From: JAENVU01 sp963756815
Lineage (GTDB): Bacteria > Actinomycetota > Acidimicrobiia > IMCC26256 > JAENVU01
DNA length: 64,000 bases
Assembly (NCBI GenBank): GCA_963756815.1
Contig: CAVWPR010000038.1
Location: 1-64,000 of the forward strand
Direction: 5' to 3'
Shown: in pieces, positions 47,598 through 56,817 of the stretch
Layout of the letters: every line of letters begins with the position of its first letter
How positions within the stretch are numbered: the stretch's first letter is position 1
Program-made: the position numbers and the translations under genes
The notes under the pieces: model-generated
What the model saw: only the letters and a program-made list of their open reading frames with translations
What the model was told of the DNA's origin: nothing
Database searches by the model: none

Positions 47598-48749
47598 ATG
47601 CTCCGCTACCTCACCGCCGGGGAATCGCACGGCCCGGCCCTCGTCGTCGTCGTCGAGGGCCTGCCCGCCGGGCTCGGGATCACCGTCGAGGCGATCGGCG
47701 ACGAGCTCGCCCGCCGCCGGCTCGGCTTCGGCCGCGGTCCGCGCATGCGGTTCGAGCGCGACGACGTCGAGCTGCTCGGCGGGGTCCGCCACGGCACGAC
47801 CCTCGGATCGCCGGTGTCGATCGTGATCCACAACACCGAGTGGCCGAAGTGGCAGGAGGAGATGTCGCCCGGGCCGGGTGTCACCGAGAAGCCGCTCACC
47901 CAACCCCGCCCCGGCCACGCCGACCTCGTGGGGATGCAGAAGTACGGCTTCGACGACGCCCGCAACGTCCTCGAGCGCGCCAGCGCACGCGAGACGGCGG
48001 CGCGGGTGGCGGCCGGCGCGCTGGCCAAGGCGCTGCTCGCGGAGCTGGGGACCTCGGTGCTCTCGCACGTGGTGCGCATGGGCGCGGCCGCAGTGCCCGA
48101 CGACGCGCCGCGTCCGGGACGTGACGACCTCGAGCGCATCGACGCGTCCGACGTGCGGTGCTTCGACCCGGCCACGGAGGCGGCGATGGTCGACGCGGTG
48201 AAGGCCGCGGCGAAGGAGGGCGACTCGCTCGGTGGCGTGGTGGAGGTGCTCGGGTTCGACGTGCCGGTCGGGCTCGGCTCGCACGTGCACTGGGACCGGC
48301 GCATCGACGGTCGGATCGCCCAGGCGCTCATGAGCATCCAGGCGATGAAGGCGGTCGAGATCGGCGAGGGCGCCGCGGTCGCGGCGGAGCGGGGGAGCGC
48401 CGCGCACGACGAGATCCTCTGGAGCGACGCCGACGGATACACCCGCGGCTCCGATCGCGCCGGCGGCATCGAGGGCGGCATGACGACGGGGTCGCTGCTC
48501 GTGGCCCGGGCGTCGATGAAGCCGCTCGCGACGTTGAACCGACCCGTGCTGCGCACCGTCGACGTGAACACGAAGGAGGAGACGGTCTCCTTCAAGGAGC
48601 GCACCGATGTCACCGCGGTGCCCGCGGCGGGGGTCGTGGCCGAGACGATGGTCGCGCTCGTGCTCGCGGACGAGGTCACGCGCAAGTTCGGCGGCGACTC
48701 GATGCGCGAGCTCACCCGCAACCACCGCGAGTTCGTCGCCTCGCTGTGA
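47598..48749 (+). CDS. aroC: Chorismate synthase AroC
   Basis: 383 residues, intact. Catalyses EPSP to chorismate with reduced FMN. Signatures: YLTAGESHGPALVVVVEGLP at the N-terminus, RRRLGFGRGPRMRFERDDVE, RPGHADLVGMQKYGFDDARN, ARETAARVAAGALAKALL, SDRAGGIEGGMTTGSLLVAR, and AGVVAETMVALVLADEVTRK. ATG 47598. First of four consecutive shikimate-pathway genes. Confidence 0.96.
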   Translation: MLRYLTAGESHGPALVVVVEGLPAGLGITVEAIGDELARRRLGFGRGPRMRFERDDVELLGGVRHGTTLGSPVSIVIHNTEWPKWQEEMSPGPGVTEKPLTQPRPGHADLVGMQKYGFDDARNVLERASARETAARVAAGALAKALLAELGTSVLSHVVRMGAAAVPDDAPRPGRDDLERIDASDVRCFDPATEAAMVDAVKAAAKEGDSLGGVVEVLGFDVPVGLGSHVHWDRRIDGRIAQALMSIQAMKAVEIGEGAAVAAERGSAAHDEILWSDADGYTRGSDRAGGIEGGMTTGSLLVARASMKPLATLNRPVLRTVDVNTKEETVSFKERTDVTAVPAAGVVAETMVALVLADEVTRKFGGDSMRELTRNHREFVASL

Positions 48750-48754
48750 CCGAC

Positions 48755-48811
48755 CGTCATTTCTCGGGGATTCTCAGCGGCCATGACTGCCATTTCGCCG
48801 CAGAAATGACG
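48755..48811 (+). promoter_or_regulatory. Inverted repeat spanning the aroK start
   Basis: CGTCATTTCT (48755-48764) and AGAAATGACG (48802-48811) form a perfect 10-bp stem; the 3' arm contains the ATG at 48806. The 37-base loop includes another CATTTC. The AT-rich arms contrast with the surrounding GC-rich DNA. It could sequester the aroK start or derive from a small inserted palindrome. Confidence 0.45.
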
Positions 48812-49354
48812 ACGGGAGCGCGCCACCTCGTCCTCATCGGTCTGATGGGCGCAGGGAAGACGACCGTGGGGCGGCGGTGCGCCGAGGCGCTCGATCGCGC
48901 GTTCGTCGACACCGACGACCTGGTGGTCGCCCACGCCGGTGCGACGGTGCCCGAGATCTTCGCCAGTGAGGGCGAGGCCGGGTTCCGCGACCGGGAGCGG
49001 GCGGTGGTGGCCGACGTCGTCGCGTCGCCCGAGCCGCTGGTGATCGCATGTGGTGGTGGCGCGATGGTCGACGCCGTGAACCGTCGGGCAGTGCGCGCGA
49101 CCGGCTTCGTGGTGTGGCTCACGTGTGCGCCGGACGAGCTCGCGGCGCGGGTCGAGCGCGACGGCACACAGACGCGACCGCTGCTCGCGGGCGGGCCGAC
49201 CACCGCGACGCTCGCCCGACTCGAGGGTCTCCGGTCGGGCGCGTACGAGCAGGCCGCCGACGCCCGCATCGTCACCGACGGGCACGACGTCGACGCCGTC
49301 ACCGCCCTGGTGTTGGCGGCGTACCGGGGTGCCGAGGGCGGAGCGCGCCCGTGA
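48806..49354 (+). CDS. aroK: Shikimate kinase AroK
   Basis: 182 residues from ATG 48806. Walker A LIGLMGAGKTTVGRRCAEAL, AFVDTDDLVVAHAG (substrate Asp), FRDRERAVV (Arg), ACGGGAMVDAVNRR (GGG shikimate site), and RPLLAGG lid. ATG 48806 gives the usual short N-terminus; GTG 48746, overlapping the aroC stop, would add 20 residues encoded by an AT-rich palindrome. Neither has a clear Shine-Dalgarno sequence, so coupling from aroC is plausible. Ends with GTGA overlap onto aroB. Confidence 0.93.
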   Translation: MTTGARHLVLIGLMGAGKTTVGRRCAEALDRAFVDTDDLVVAHAGATVPEIFASEGEAGFRDRERAVVADVVASPEPLVIACGGGAMVDAVNRRAVRATGFVVWLTCAPDELAARVERDGTQTRPLLAGGPTTATLARLEGLRSGAYEQAADARIVTDGHDVDAVTALVLAAYRGAEGGARP

Positions 49355-50463
49355 GCACCGTGCGGGTCGATGTCGAGCCGGCCTACGACGTCGTCGTCGA
49401 CGCTGGTGCAGCGGCCGGCGCGGGCGCGCTGCTCGCCGGCCGGCGCCGCGTCGCGATCGTGAGCCAGGCCGCGATCGCGGACCGGTACGCCGAGCGCGTG
49501 CGCGCCGGCATCGACGCGCCCACCGAGCTCTTCCTGATGGGCGACGGCGAGGAGCACAAGACGCTCGCGACGGTCGACGAGCTGTGCCGGGGCTTCGCGC
49601 GCTGGGGACTGCTGCGCGCCGACGCGGTGCTCGCGCTCGGCGGCGGGGTGGTGGGTGACACCGCCGGCTTCGCGGCCGCGGTCTACCACCGCGGCGTCGC
49701 GGTCCTGCAGGTGCCGACGACGCTGCTCGCGATGGTCGACGCCGCGATCGGCGGCAAGACGGCGGTGAACCTCCCCGAGGGCAAGAACCTCGTGGGTGCG
49801 TTCCACCAGCCGGTGGGCGTCGTGGCCGACACCGACACGCTCACGACGATCTCGGCCCGCGACTACCGCAGCGGCCTCGGCGAGGTCGCGAAGTACGCGC
49901 TGATGTTCGACGTCGCCGACGACCCCACGGGTCTCGTCGACATCCTGCGGCTGGGTGCGGGCGGCATCGAGTCGCGCGATCCGACGCTCCTCGCCGACGT
50001 CGTGGCGCGCTGTGCCGCGATCAAGGCCGACGTCGTGGCGCGTGACCCGCACGAGCGCACGGGCCTGCGCGCCACGCTCAACCTCGGACACACGCTCGCG
50101 CACGCGCTCGAGATCGCATTCGACCACGAGCTGACCCACGGTGAGGCGGTCGCGATCGGGCTGGTCTTCGCGGGCGCGCTGGCCGGCGGCTGTGAACGCG
50201 TGCACGGCGACGTCGTCGACCGGTTCCAGGCGCTGCCGTACACGCTCGGCCTGCCCACGCAGGTGCCCGACCCGGCGCGGGTCGCGCCCGGCGAGCTGCT
50301 CGCGCTGATGGCACGGGACAAGAAGGCGAGCGGCGGGCTCACGTTCGTGCTCCCCGGGCCGCGCGGGCTCGAGCTCGTGGAGGACCCGCCGCCGGGCGCG
50401 CTCCGCTACGCGTTCGAGTCGATCGGCTACACCGACGAGCAGCTCGTGGACCTCGGGGTCTGA
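49351..50463 (+). CDS. aroB: 3-dehydroquinate synthase AroB
   Basis: 370 residues, intact NAD- and metal-dependent cyclase making 3-dehydroquinate from DAHP. Motifs: MGDGEEHKTLATVDELC, ALGGGVVGDTAGFAAAVYHR, QVPTTLLAMVDAAIGGKTAV, GKNLVGAFHQPVGVVADT, YRSGLGEVAKYALM, and metal ligands in NLGHTLAHALE and HELTHGEAVAIG. GTG 49351 overlaps the aroK stop. Confidence 0.96.
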   Translation: MSTVRVDVEPAYDVVVDAGAAAGAGALLAGRRRVAIVSQAAIADRYAERVRAGIDAPTELFLMGDGEEHKTLATVDELCRGFARWGLLRADAVLALGGGVVGDTAGFAAAVYHRGVAVLQVPTTLLAMVDAAIGGKTAVNLPEGKNLVGAFHQPVGVVADTDTLTTISARDYRSGLGEVAKYALMFDVADDPTGLVDILRLGAGGIESRDPTLLADVVARCAAIKADVVARDPHERTGLRATLNLGHTLAHALEIAFDHELTHGEAVAIGLVFAGALAGGCERVHGDVVDRFQALPYTLGLPTQVPDPARVAPGELLALMARDKKASGGLTFVLPGPRGLELVEDPPPGALRYAFESIGYTDEQLVDLGV

Positions 50464-50469
50464 GGAGGA

Positions 50470-50925
50470 ATGGTGGGCGTCATCCTGTTGGTCAACGGTC
50501 CGAACCTGAACCTGCTCGGTGACCGCGAGCCGGAGGTGTACGGCACCGACACGCTCGAGGACTGCGTCGCGGACGCCCGCGCCGCCGCCCTGGCCGCCGG
50601 CCACACGCTCGAGCACGTGCAGTCGAACCACGAGGGCGAGCTCATCGAGGCGATCCAGGGCGCACGCGGCCGGACCGCCGCCATCGTGATCAACCCGGGT
50701 GCGTTCACCCACACCTCGTACGCGATCGCCGATGCGCTCGCCGCCTACGACGGGGTGAAGGTGGAGCTGCACCTGTCGAACACCGCCGCCCGCGAGGAGT
50801 GGCGCCGGACGTCGGTGATGGGTCCGGTCGTCACCGGCACCGTCGCCGGCTTCGGCCGCACCGGGTACCGCCTCGCGGTCGAGGCCGCGATCGCGAGCGT
50901 GAGCGAGCACGGGGAGGGGTCATGA
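50470..50925 (+). CDS. aroQ: Type II 3-dehydroquinate dehydratase AroQ
   Basis: 151 residues, intact. LLVNGPNLNLLGDREPEVYG carries the catalytic Tyr/Arg loop, QSNHEGELIEAIQGARG, INPGAFTHTSYAIADAL, and VELHLSNTAAREEWRRTSVM. ATG 50470 follows GAGGAGGA. Its TGA overlaps the pepQ ATG (ATGA). Confidence 0.95.
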   Translation: MVGVILLVNGPNLNLLGDREPEVYGTDTLEDCVADARAAALAAGHTLEHVQSNHEGELIEAIQGARGRTAAIVINPGAFTHTSYAIADALAAYDGVKVELHLSNTAAREEWRRTSVMGPVVTGTVAGFGRTGYRLAVEAAIASVSEHGEGS

Positions 50926-52026
50926 GCGGCATCGACCACCTCACGCCGATGGACGTCGGGACGCGGATGGACCGCGTGCGCGGCCGCTTCGACGGCATCG
51001 ACGCGCTGCTCGTCACGCGGCTCGTCAACGTCCGCTACCTCACCGGCTTCACCGGCTCCGCCGCGATGCTCCTGGTGCGGGCCGACGGCGCCACGTTCGT
51101 CACCGACGGCCGCTACCGCGACCAGTCGGCCGACCAGCTCGCCGCCGCCGGGGTCGACGCGGAGATCGCCATCGGCCTCACCCAGGCCGAGCAGCGCGAC
51201 GCGCTCGCCGCCGCGGCCACGGGCGTCGCTCGCCTCGGGCTCGAGGCGGACGGCGTCACCTGGGCCCAACAGCGGACGTTCGCCTCCTGGTTCCCCGACG
51301 CCGAGCTCGTGCCCACCGAGGGGCTGATCGACGGTCTGCGCATGGTGAAGGAGCCCGGCGAGGTCGATCGCATCCGGGCTGCGTGCGCGATCGCCGACGA
51401 CGCGTTGGGCGCGCTGCTGCCCACGCTGCGCGACCGGCCCGACCGAGCGGGACTTCGCGCTCCGCCTCGAGTTCGCGATGCGCGAGCGCGGCGCGAGCGG
51501 CGTCAGCTTCGACCCGATCGTCGCCGCCGGGCCGAACGGCGCCCTGCCCCACGCCCGACCGAGCGATCGCCGCATCGAGCCCGGGGAGCTCGTCGTGATC
51601 GATTTCGGATGTGTGGTCGACGGGTACTGCTCGGACATGACCCGCACCGTGAGCGTCGGCGAGCCCGGCCCGGATGCCCGTCACATCTGGGACACCGTGC
51701 TGCTCGCCCAGCGGACCGGCTGCGAGGCCGTGGCCGTCGGCGCCGAGTGCGCGGCGGTCGACCGGGCGTCACGCGACGTGATCGCCGACGCCGGCTGGGC
51801 CGATGCGTTCGTCCACGGGACCGGCCACGGCGTCGGCCTCGAGATCCACGAGTCGCCTCGGGTGGCGTCGACCTCGACTGGTACCCTCGCCTCCGGCCAC
51901 GTGGTCACGGTCGAGCCGGGGGTGTACCTCCCCGGTGTCGGCGGCGTCCGCATCGAGGACACCCTCGTGGTCACCCCGGACGGGCCCGTCGCCCTCACGG
52001 AATTCCCGAAGCAACTCGTCGTCTGA
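50922..52026 (+). CDS. pepQ: Xaa-Pro peptidase (creatinase/M24 family), one frameshift
   Basis: Cytoplasmic M24 metallopeptidase of about 367 residues cleaving X-Pro bonds. Creatinase N-domain: ALLVTRLVNVRYLTGFTGSA. The catalytic pita-bread domain shows the five ligands: VIDFGCVVDGYCSDMTRT (two Asp), VHGTGHGVGLEIHESP (His), VTVEPGVYLPG (Glu) and VRIEDTLVVT (Glu). A shift near 51440 separates LLPTLRDRPD from RDFALRLEFAMRERG. Always found between aroQ and efp in many actinobacteria. Confidence 0.92.
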
Positions 52027-52045
52027 ATCCCCAAGGACGTTTCTC

Positions 52046-52606
52046 TTGAGCATCTCCACCAACGACCTGAAGAACGGCATGGCCCTCAACCTGCCGGAGG
52101 GTCTCATGACCGTGGTGGAGTTCCAGCACGTCAAGCCGGGCAAGGGCGGCGCGTTCGTGCGGACGAAGCTGAAGAACTACCGGACCGGCGCCACGATCGA
52201 GAAGACGTTCCGCGCCGACGAGAAGGTCGGCAAGGCCACCATCGACAAGCGCGAGATGCAGTACCTCTACCGCGAGGGCTCGGACTACGTGTTCATGGAC
52301 AACCAGTCCTACGACCAGATGCACGTGTCCACCGACGCGCTCGGCGAGTCGGTGAAGTACCTCAAGGAGGGCGACACCGCGGTCCTGCCGATGTGGGAGG
52401 GCGAGGTGCTCGGCGTCGACCTGCCCGCCGCGGTGGAGCTCGTGGTGGCCGAGACCGAGCCCGGCATCCAGGGCGACCGCGTCTCGGGTGCGCGCAAGCC
52501 GGCGACGATGGAGACCGGCCTCGTGGTGCAGGTACCGCTCTTCATCGAGGTGGGCGAGACGTTGAAGATCGACACCCGCACCGGCGAGTACCTCACGCGT
52601 GCCTGA
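52046..52606 (+). CDS. efp: Translation elongation factor P
   Basis: 186 residues, intact. Relieves ribosome stalling at polyproline. The KOW-like N-domain reads STNDLKNGMALNLPEGLMTV, with the tip loop KPGKGGAFVRTKLKN holding the conserved Lys; C-terminal OB folds include DTAVLPMWEGEVLGVDLP and the signature TGLVVQVPLFIEVGETLKID, TRTGEYL. The TTG start at 52046 is supported by AAGGAC upstream and the family N-terminus. Confidence 0.95.
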   Translation: MSISTNDLKNGMALNLPEGLMTVVEFQHVKPGKGGAFVRTKLKNYRTGATIEKTFRADEKVGKATIDKREMQYLYREGSDYVFMDNQSYDQMHVSTDALGESVKYLKEGDTAVLPMWEGEVLGVDLPAAVELVVAETEPGIQGDRVSGARKPATMETGLVVQVPLFIEVGETLKIDTRTGEYLTRA

Positions 52607-52624
52607 TCGTTCCGGGACCCGTTG

Positions 52625-53020
52625 ATGGCACCCCGACGTGAGTCACGGGAGCGCGCGCTCGGACTGTGTTACGAGCGTGAAGCGCGCTCGATCAGCGCCG
52701 ACCAGCTGCTCGACGACCTCCCCGCCGCGCCCGACGCGTACGCGGAGGAGCTGCTGCGGGGCGTCGAGACGTTCGAGCCCGAGCTCGACGGCCTGCTGCG
52801 CGAGTACTCCGAGCACTGGGCGGTCGAGCGGATGCCCGCCGTGGACCGGGCCGTGCTCCGTCTCGGCTGCTTCGAGCTCGCCCACGAGCCCGAGGTGCCG
52901 ACGGCCGTGGTGATCAGCGAGGCCGTCGAGCTCGCCAAGCAGTACTCCACCGAGAACAGCGGCCGCTTCGTGAACGGGTTGTTGGCGCGGATCGCCGAGC
53001 AGGTCCGCGCCCCGGCGTGA
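52625..53020 (+). CDS. nusB: Transcription antitermination factor NusB
   Basis: 131 residues. RRESRERALGLCYEREARSI at the start, YAEELLRGVETFEPELDGLL, ERMPAVDRAVLRLGCFELAH, PTAVVISEAVELAKQYSTEN, SGRFVNGLLARIAEQV. Binds boxA RNA with NusE in rRNA antitermination. ATG 52625 chosen over the adjacent TTG. efp-nusB adjacency is standard. Confidence 0.95.
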   Translation: MAPRRESRERALGLCYEREARSISADQLLDDLPAAPDAYAEELLRGVETFEPELDGLLREYSEHWAVERMPAVDRAVLRLGCFELAHEPEVPTAVVISEAVELAKQYSTENSGRFVNGLLARIAEQVRAPA

Positions 53021-53317
53021 AGCTGAGCACGGCGCCGGCGACCATCGAGGCGCCGGTCGACGAGACGCGGGCCGAGCACCGACACGCCGTGGATCGTGAT
53101 CGTGTGGAACGACCCGGTGAACCTCATGAGCTACGTCGTGATGGTGCTCCAGAAGGTCTTCGGCTACTCGCGTGAGAAGGCCACGAAGCTGATGCTCGAG
53201 GTGCACCACGACGGCAAGTCGGCGGTGTCGCACGGCACGCGGGAGAAGGCCGAGATCGACGTCGCCCGGCTCCACGCGCACGGGCTCTGGGCCACGATGG
53301 AGCAGGACAGCTCGTGA
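53017..53317 (+). CDS. clpS: ClpS adaptor for N-end-rule proteolysis, one frameshift
   Basis: About 99 residues. A polar N-terminal tail precedes PWIVIVWNDPVNLMSYVVMV, then FGYSREKATKLMLEVHHDGK and VSHGTREKAEIDVARLHAHG, the complete ClpS core with the N-degron pocket (NDPVN). An extra C near 53078 (GAGCACCGAC) separates tail and core. GTG 53017 overlaps the nusB stop. DUF2017 follows with a GTGA overlap, as usual in actinobacteria. Confidence 0.92.
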
Positions 53318-53826
53318 CCAAGATCGAGCGTCGGCGCGGCGGCGGCGCGACCGTGCGCTTCGAGGCGGTCGAGGTCTTCGCGTTGCGCGACCTCGCCGGC
53401 CAGGTGGCTGAGGTGCTCGGCGGTGGGGTGCCCGAGCACGGCACCGACCCGATCCGCGACCGGCTGTTCCCGCGCGCGTACGTCGACCCCACCGAGGACC
53501 GGTCCGAGGACGAGTTCCAGTCGGTGGTGCACGAGGACCTCGTGCGGGCGAAGTCGGATTCGGTCGCCGCGCTGCTCGCCGACCTCGAAGGGTCGACCGA
53601 CCGCCGCGACCGGCTGACGGTGGAGCTCGATCCGGCCGCCGTCGAGCAGTGGGTGGGCGCGCTGAACGACGTGCGCCTCACGATCGGCGTCGTGCTCGGC
53701 GTCACCGAGGACGACGACGGCGAGGATCTGCCGCCCGACGATCCGCGTGCCGCCGGGATGGCGACGTACCACTGGTTGACGTGGGTGCAGGGCACGCTCG
53801 TCGAGGTCCTGATGGAGGGGATGTGA
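53314..53826 (+). CDS. DUF2017 family protein
   Basis: 170 residues, intact. Recognised by context and sequence: IERRRGGGATVRFEAVEVFA, DPIRDRLFPRAYVDPTEDRS, VEQWVGALNDVRLTIGVVLG, MATYHWLTWVQGTLVEVLME. The family almost always follows clpS in actinobacteria; function unknown, possibly linked to Clp proteolysis. GTG 53314. Confidence 0.88.
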   Translation: MTKIERRRGGGATVRFEAVEVFALRDLAGQVAEVLGGGVPEHGTDPIRDRLFPRAYVDPTEDRSEDEFQSVVHEDLVRAKSDSVAALLADLEGSTDRRDRLTVELDPAAVEQWVGALNDVRLTIGVVLGVTEDDDGEDLPPDDPRAAGMATYHWLTWVQGTLVEVLMEGM

Positions 53827-53865
53827 GCGACGACCGACGGCAATCCGGGTCGGAGCACGTGGTCG

Positions 53866-53886
53866 GAGCGGGGCCCGAGCGGCCCG
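53866..53886 (+). repeat. 21-bp repeat, first copy
   Basis: A 21-base sequence beginning GAGCGGGGCCCGAGCGG that recurs exactly at 57520-57540 inside the 5' end of pyrB. Here it is intergenic and followed by CGGTCC-GGA-GGACCG (53885-53899), a small palindrome just before the next gene. Confidence 0.5.
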
Positions 53887-53913
53887 GTCCGGAGGACCGA
53901 GAGCGGAGGAGAT

Positions 53914-54415
53914 GTGACCGAGGTGGGAGCTCCGACACCGGGTCCGGTGCGGGTCATCGAGGGGTACGGCCTGGGCGACGCGCCCGCCGACGGCTCCGTG
54001 CTGCCGTGGACGACGGTCGTGGACGTGGCTCACCGCGAGCCGGAGCTACTGGGTCACCTCGACGCGCGCCGACGGCCGCCCCCACGCGATGCCGGTGTGG
54101 GGACTGTGGCTCGACGGCGCGTTGTGGTTCTCGTCCGATCCCGACTCGGTGAAGGGTCGCAACCTCGCGGCACGACCGGACGCGGTGGTGCACCTCGAGA
54201 GCGGTGACGAGGTGTGCATCCTCGACGGGCGGGTGCGGCGGGTGACGCACGAGGGGCTGCCGGCGCAGTTCGTCGCGGAGTACGCCGCGAAGTACGACAC
54301 GGAGCTCGACGTGACCGAGCCGTCGTTCGGCTTCTACGTCCTGGACGCCCGCACCGCCCTCACCTGGCGCGAGGTCGACTACCCCACGAGCGCCACCCGG
54401 TGGACGTTCGCGTGA
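53914..54415 (+). CDS. Pyridoxamine-phosphate-oxidase/F420-type split-barrel protein, one frameshift
   Basis: About 167 residues. After an N-terminal segment the core reads MPVWGLWLDGALWFSSDPDS, VKGRNLAARPDAVVHLESGD, EVCILDGRVRRVTHEGLPAQ and SFGFYVLDARTALTWREVDY, typical of PPOX-like FMN/F420-binding proteins. An extra C near 54047 (GAGCTACTGG) breaks the frame before WVTSTRADGRPHAMPVW. GTG 53914 follows GGAGGAG. Substrate unknown. Confidence 0.85.
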
Positions 54416-54449
54416 CGTCCCGCGGGTCGGGGTCGGCGTGCCGCACGCG

Positions 54450-54910
54450 ATGAATGCACCGGACGGATCCGACGTCGTCGGATGTCTCGCGTGCGACCTG
54501 ACCGCTGGTCGGCTGCCGCTGCCGGGCGGGCGCATCCACGAGACCGGTCACTGGATCGTCGAGCACTGCGTCGGGCCGTTGGGTGTGGGCGCGCTGTTGT
54601 GAAGCCGCGGCGGCACGTGACGGTGGGGGCTGCACACGACGAGGCCGCGGAGCTCGGGCCGCTCTGGCGGACGGCCGGTCGTCGACGAGCTCGTGCAGCC
54701 GGAGCAGGTGTACGTCGGGCTGTGGTCGCACGCCGGCGGACCGGTGCACATCCACTTCGTCGTGCAACCCGCGACACGGAGGCGATCGACGCGATCGGTG
54801 CGTACGGGCCCGGGCTCGTCGCCGGCATGTTCGACCAGGGGGAGTTGCCCGATCCGGCCGCGGTCGACGCGTTCTGCGATCTCGCCCGGGCCGCGTTCGG
54901 TTCCGTGTGA
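54450..54910 (+). CDS. HIT-like protein, multiply frame-disrupted
   Basis: Small HIT-superfamily protein of about 150 residues. CLACDLTAGRLPLPGGRIHE carries a zinc-like Cys pair, then HWIVEHCVGPLGVGALL, KPRRHVTV, VDELVQPEQVYVGLWSHAGG, the HIT-type active motif HIHFVVQP, and the end VAGMFDQGELPDPAAVDAF. At least three shifts (near 54600, 54680 and 54770). ATG 54450. It could be a nucleotidyl hydrolase or transferase; decay versus sequence error cannot be settled here. Confidence 0.65.
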
Positions 54911-55057
54911 GGCGCGTCTTCGGCTGCGGGCGCGGTGATGCCGGGCGCTGTGCGCGACCACGGAGGTGGGGGCTGCGGGCCGCGGCCGGCCGTTCGGCGG
55001 TGCATTGCGGTGGGTCCGTCTGGTCGCGGATTGTGCCCGGATTTCCAGGGTTTTCGG

Positions 55058-55086
55058 TTGACTCGCGGGCTGGTGTCCGGTAAACT
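55058..55086 (+). promoter_or_regulatory. Sigma-70-type promoter for a probable leaderless transcript
   Basis: TTGACT (55058-55063), exactly 17 bp, then TAAACT (55081-55086). The start codon ATG at 55093 lies 7 bases after the -10 box, so transcription should begin at or within a base or two of the ATG. No Shine-Dalgarno sequence exists. Confidence 0.6.
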
Positions 55087-55092
55087 ACAAGC

Positions 55093-56324
55093 ATGTCATT
55101 CGGGTCGGATCGCGAGGGTCTGGACGGGTTCTGTGACCCGGTGGGTGACCTCCGGACCGCCGTCGACCGGCTCGTCGACCTGGACCCCGTCAGAGATGCC
55201 TCGACGCCGAACTGGGGACGGATCTGTTGCGCTTCGCCCGGCGACGCGTCCGGGAAGACGCGGACTTCGCGGCCTGGGTGCTCGCCGCGGTGCGCAACGG
55301 GGTCGGGGTCGAGGACGGGTACGCGGACACGATCGGCTGGCTCGCGTGGAAGATCCGGGAAGTCCCGGGCCGAGCTGCGCAAGGTCGTGCCGCTGGGCGG
55401 AGCTGTGCGAGTTGCTGCCCGAGACCGGTGCGGCGTGGCGGGAGGGTCGGATCACCACGACCGCGGTCGAGTTGATCGCCGCGCGCACGCGTGCCGGACT
55501 GTGACGCCGAGCTGGTCGCGGTCGAGGCGGAGTTCCTCGCACCGGCGCAGCGCGGTGACCACAAGTCGCTGCAGATGCTCACGCAGCACTTCCGGAACTG
55601 TGCCCGGGCCGACGGTTCGAAGCCGGACCAGCCCGACGGGGTGACGGTCGCCGACGTCGGTGACCGGGGAGTCCTGCGCGGTGACTTCGCGAAGCCTGGC
55701 GCTCCAGACCGTGCGCGACGCGCTCGAGACGTTCACCCGACCACCGACCGCTGAACGACGAGTCGACGCTCGCGCACCGTCAGGCCGAAGGTCTGATCCG
55801 GATCTGTGAGATCGCACTCCGGCGTGGGACCGACGCCGACGGTGCCCGGCCCGTCGTGTCGCTACCTCACCCAGGAACGCACTCCCGTCGAGTCGCCATC
55901 CGATGATGATGGGCGTGTTCTCCGGGGTGATCGACCCCCGCGAACGGGAACGGATCCTCTGCGACGCGGTCATCGTGCCCGTCACGACCGACCGGTGGGG
56001 TCGAGATCCTCGACCAGGGCCGCGCCACGCAGCGTCTGGAACCGGGCCACCCGCCGCGCCCTCACCGCCGCGGAGTCCGCACTGCCAGTGGCCGGGATGT
56101 GAGACCCCCGCCCCCTGGTGCGATGCCCACCACTTCGCAGCACTGGGAACACGGCGGCGAAACCAGCCTCGCCAACGGCGTCCACCTGTGTCGAAGACAT
56201 CACGTGTTCCTGCACCAACACCGCGACTGGACACTCCACCTTCGACCATCAACACTTCCGCGTGTTCCGAGCCGACGGCACCGAAGTCCACCCCGACGCC
56301 TGGCACCACGGCATCGCGGCATAG
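55093..56324 (+). pseudogene. DUF222 / 13E12-type protein with HNH nuclease domain, heavily broken
   Basis: Pieces in all three frames reconstruct a DUF222-HNH protein. The N-part reads LRTAVDRLVDLDP, then LLRFARRRVREDADFAAWVL, AELCELLPETGAAWREGRI, TTTAVELIAARTRAGLCDAE. The HNH region shows PHCQWPGCETPAPWCDAHH and HWEHGGETSLANGVHLC, RRHHVFLHQHRDWTLH, ending VFRADGTEVHPDAWHHGIAA. Eight or more frame changes and internal stops occur. This family is multicopy and often degenerate in actinobacteria, so real decay is credible. The promoter at 55058 looks intact. Confidence 0.72.
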
Positions 56325-56355
56325 CGTCGCGGCACCCGGACCGGAGGACCACGCC

Positions 56356-56754
56356 GTGGGTGAAGCGTTCGATCTCGACTCGACGGTGGTGCACCTGGGC
56401 GCCGGTGCGACCGCGGTGCCGTTCGGTGACGCCGACTGGTCGCCGGAGTGGCTCGAGCGGTACGAGCGGACCTTCGCCGCGGATGGCGACGACGGCCGGA
56501 TGGTGTGCGTGTTCCCGCAGCCCGCGTCGTGGACCACGTGGGAGCGCCACCCCGCCGGCGAGGAGCTCGTCGTGTTGCTGAGCGGTCGGATCGACGTGAT
56601 CCAGGAGATCGACGGTGAGCACCGGAGGGTCGAGCTGCGGGCCGGCGAGGCGATGGTCAACCCGCGCGGGGTGTGGCACACCGCCGACGTCCACGAGGCC
56701 GGGAAGGGACTGTTCGTGACGCCCGGCCGCGGGACCGAGCACCGCCCGCGTTGA
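56356..56754 (+). CDS. Cupin-domain protein
   Basis: 132 residues, intact. A single cupin barrel: WERHPAGEELVVLLSGRIDV (motif 1 lacks one of the usual His) and RVELRAGEAMVNPRGVWHTA (motif 2 with the metal His). It starts with VGEAFDLDSTVVHLGAGATA. GTG 56356 follows CGGAGG by 9 bases. Small metal-binding or sugar-binding enzyme of unknown role. It sits immediately upstream of the pyr leader. Confidence 0.8.
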   Translation: MGEAFDLDSTVVHLGAGATAVPFGDADWSPEWLERYERTFAADGDDGRMVCVFPQPASWTTWERHPAGEELVVLLSGRIDVIQEIDGEHRRVELRAGEAMVNPRGVWHTADVHEAGKGLFVTPGRGTEHRPR

Positions 56755-56792
56755 TCGTCGTCGCGAGGCGCGATCGCGACGCGCGCGCGTGG

Positions 56793-56798
56793 TACGGT
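56793..56798 (+). promoter_or_regulatory. Possible -10 box of the pyr operon
   Basis: TACGGT preceded by TGG (TGGTACGGT) fits an extended -10 element. A start site near 56804 would give a leader of about 47 bases containing the PyrR-binding loop. No convincing -35 box. Confidence 0.35.
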
Positions 56799-56817
56799 CC
56801 TCCGACTCCGTCAACGG

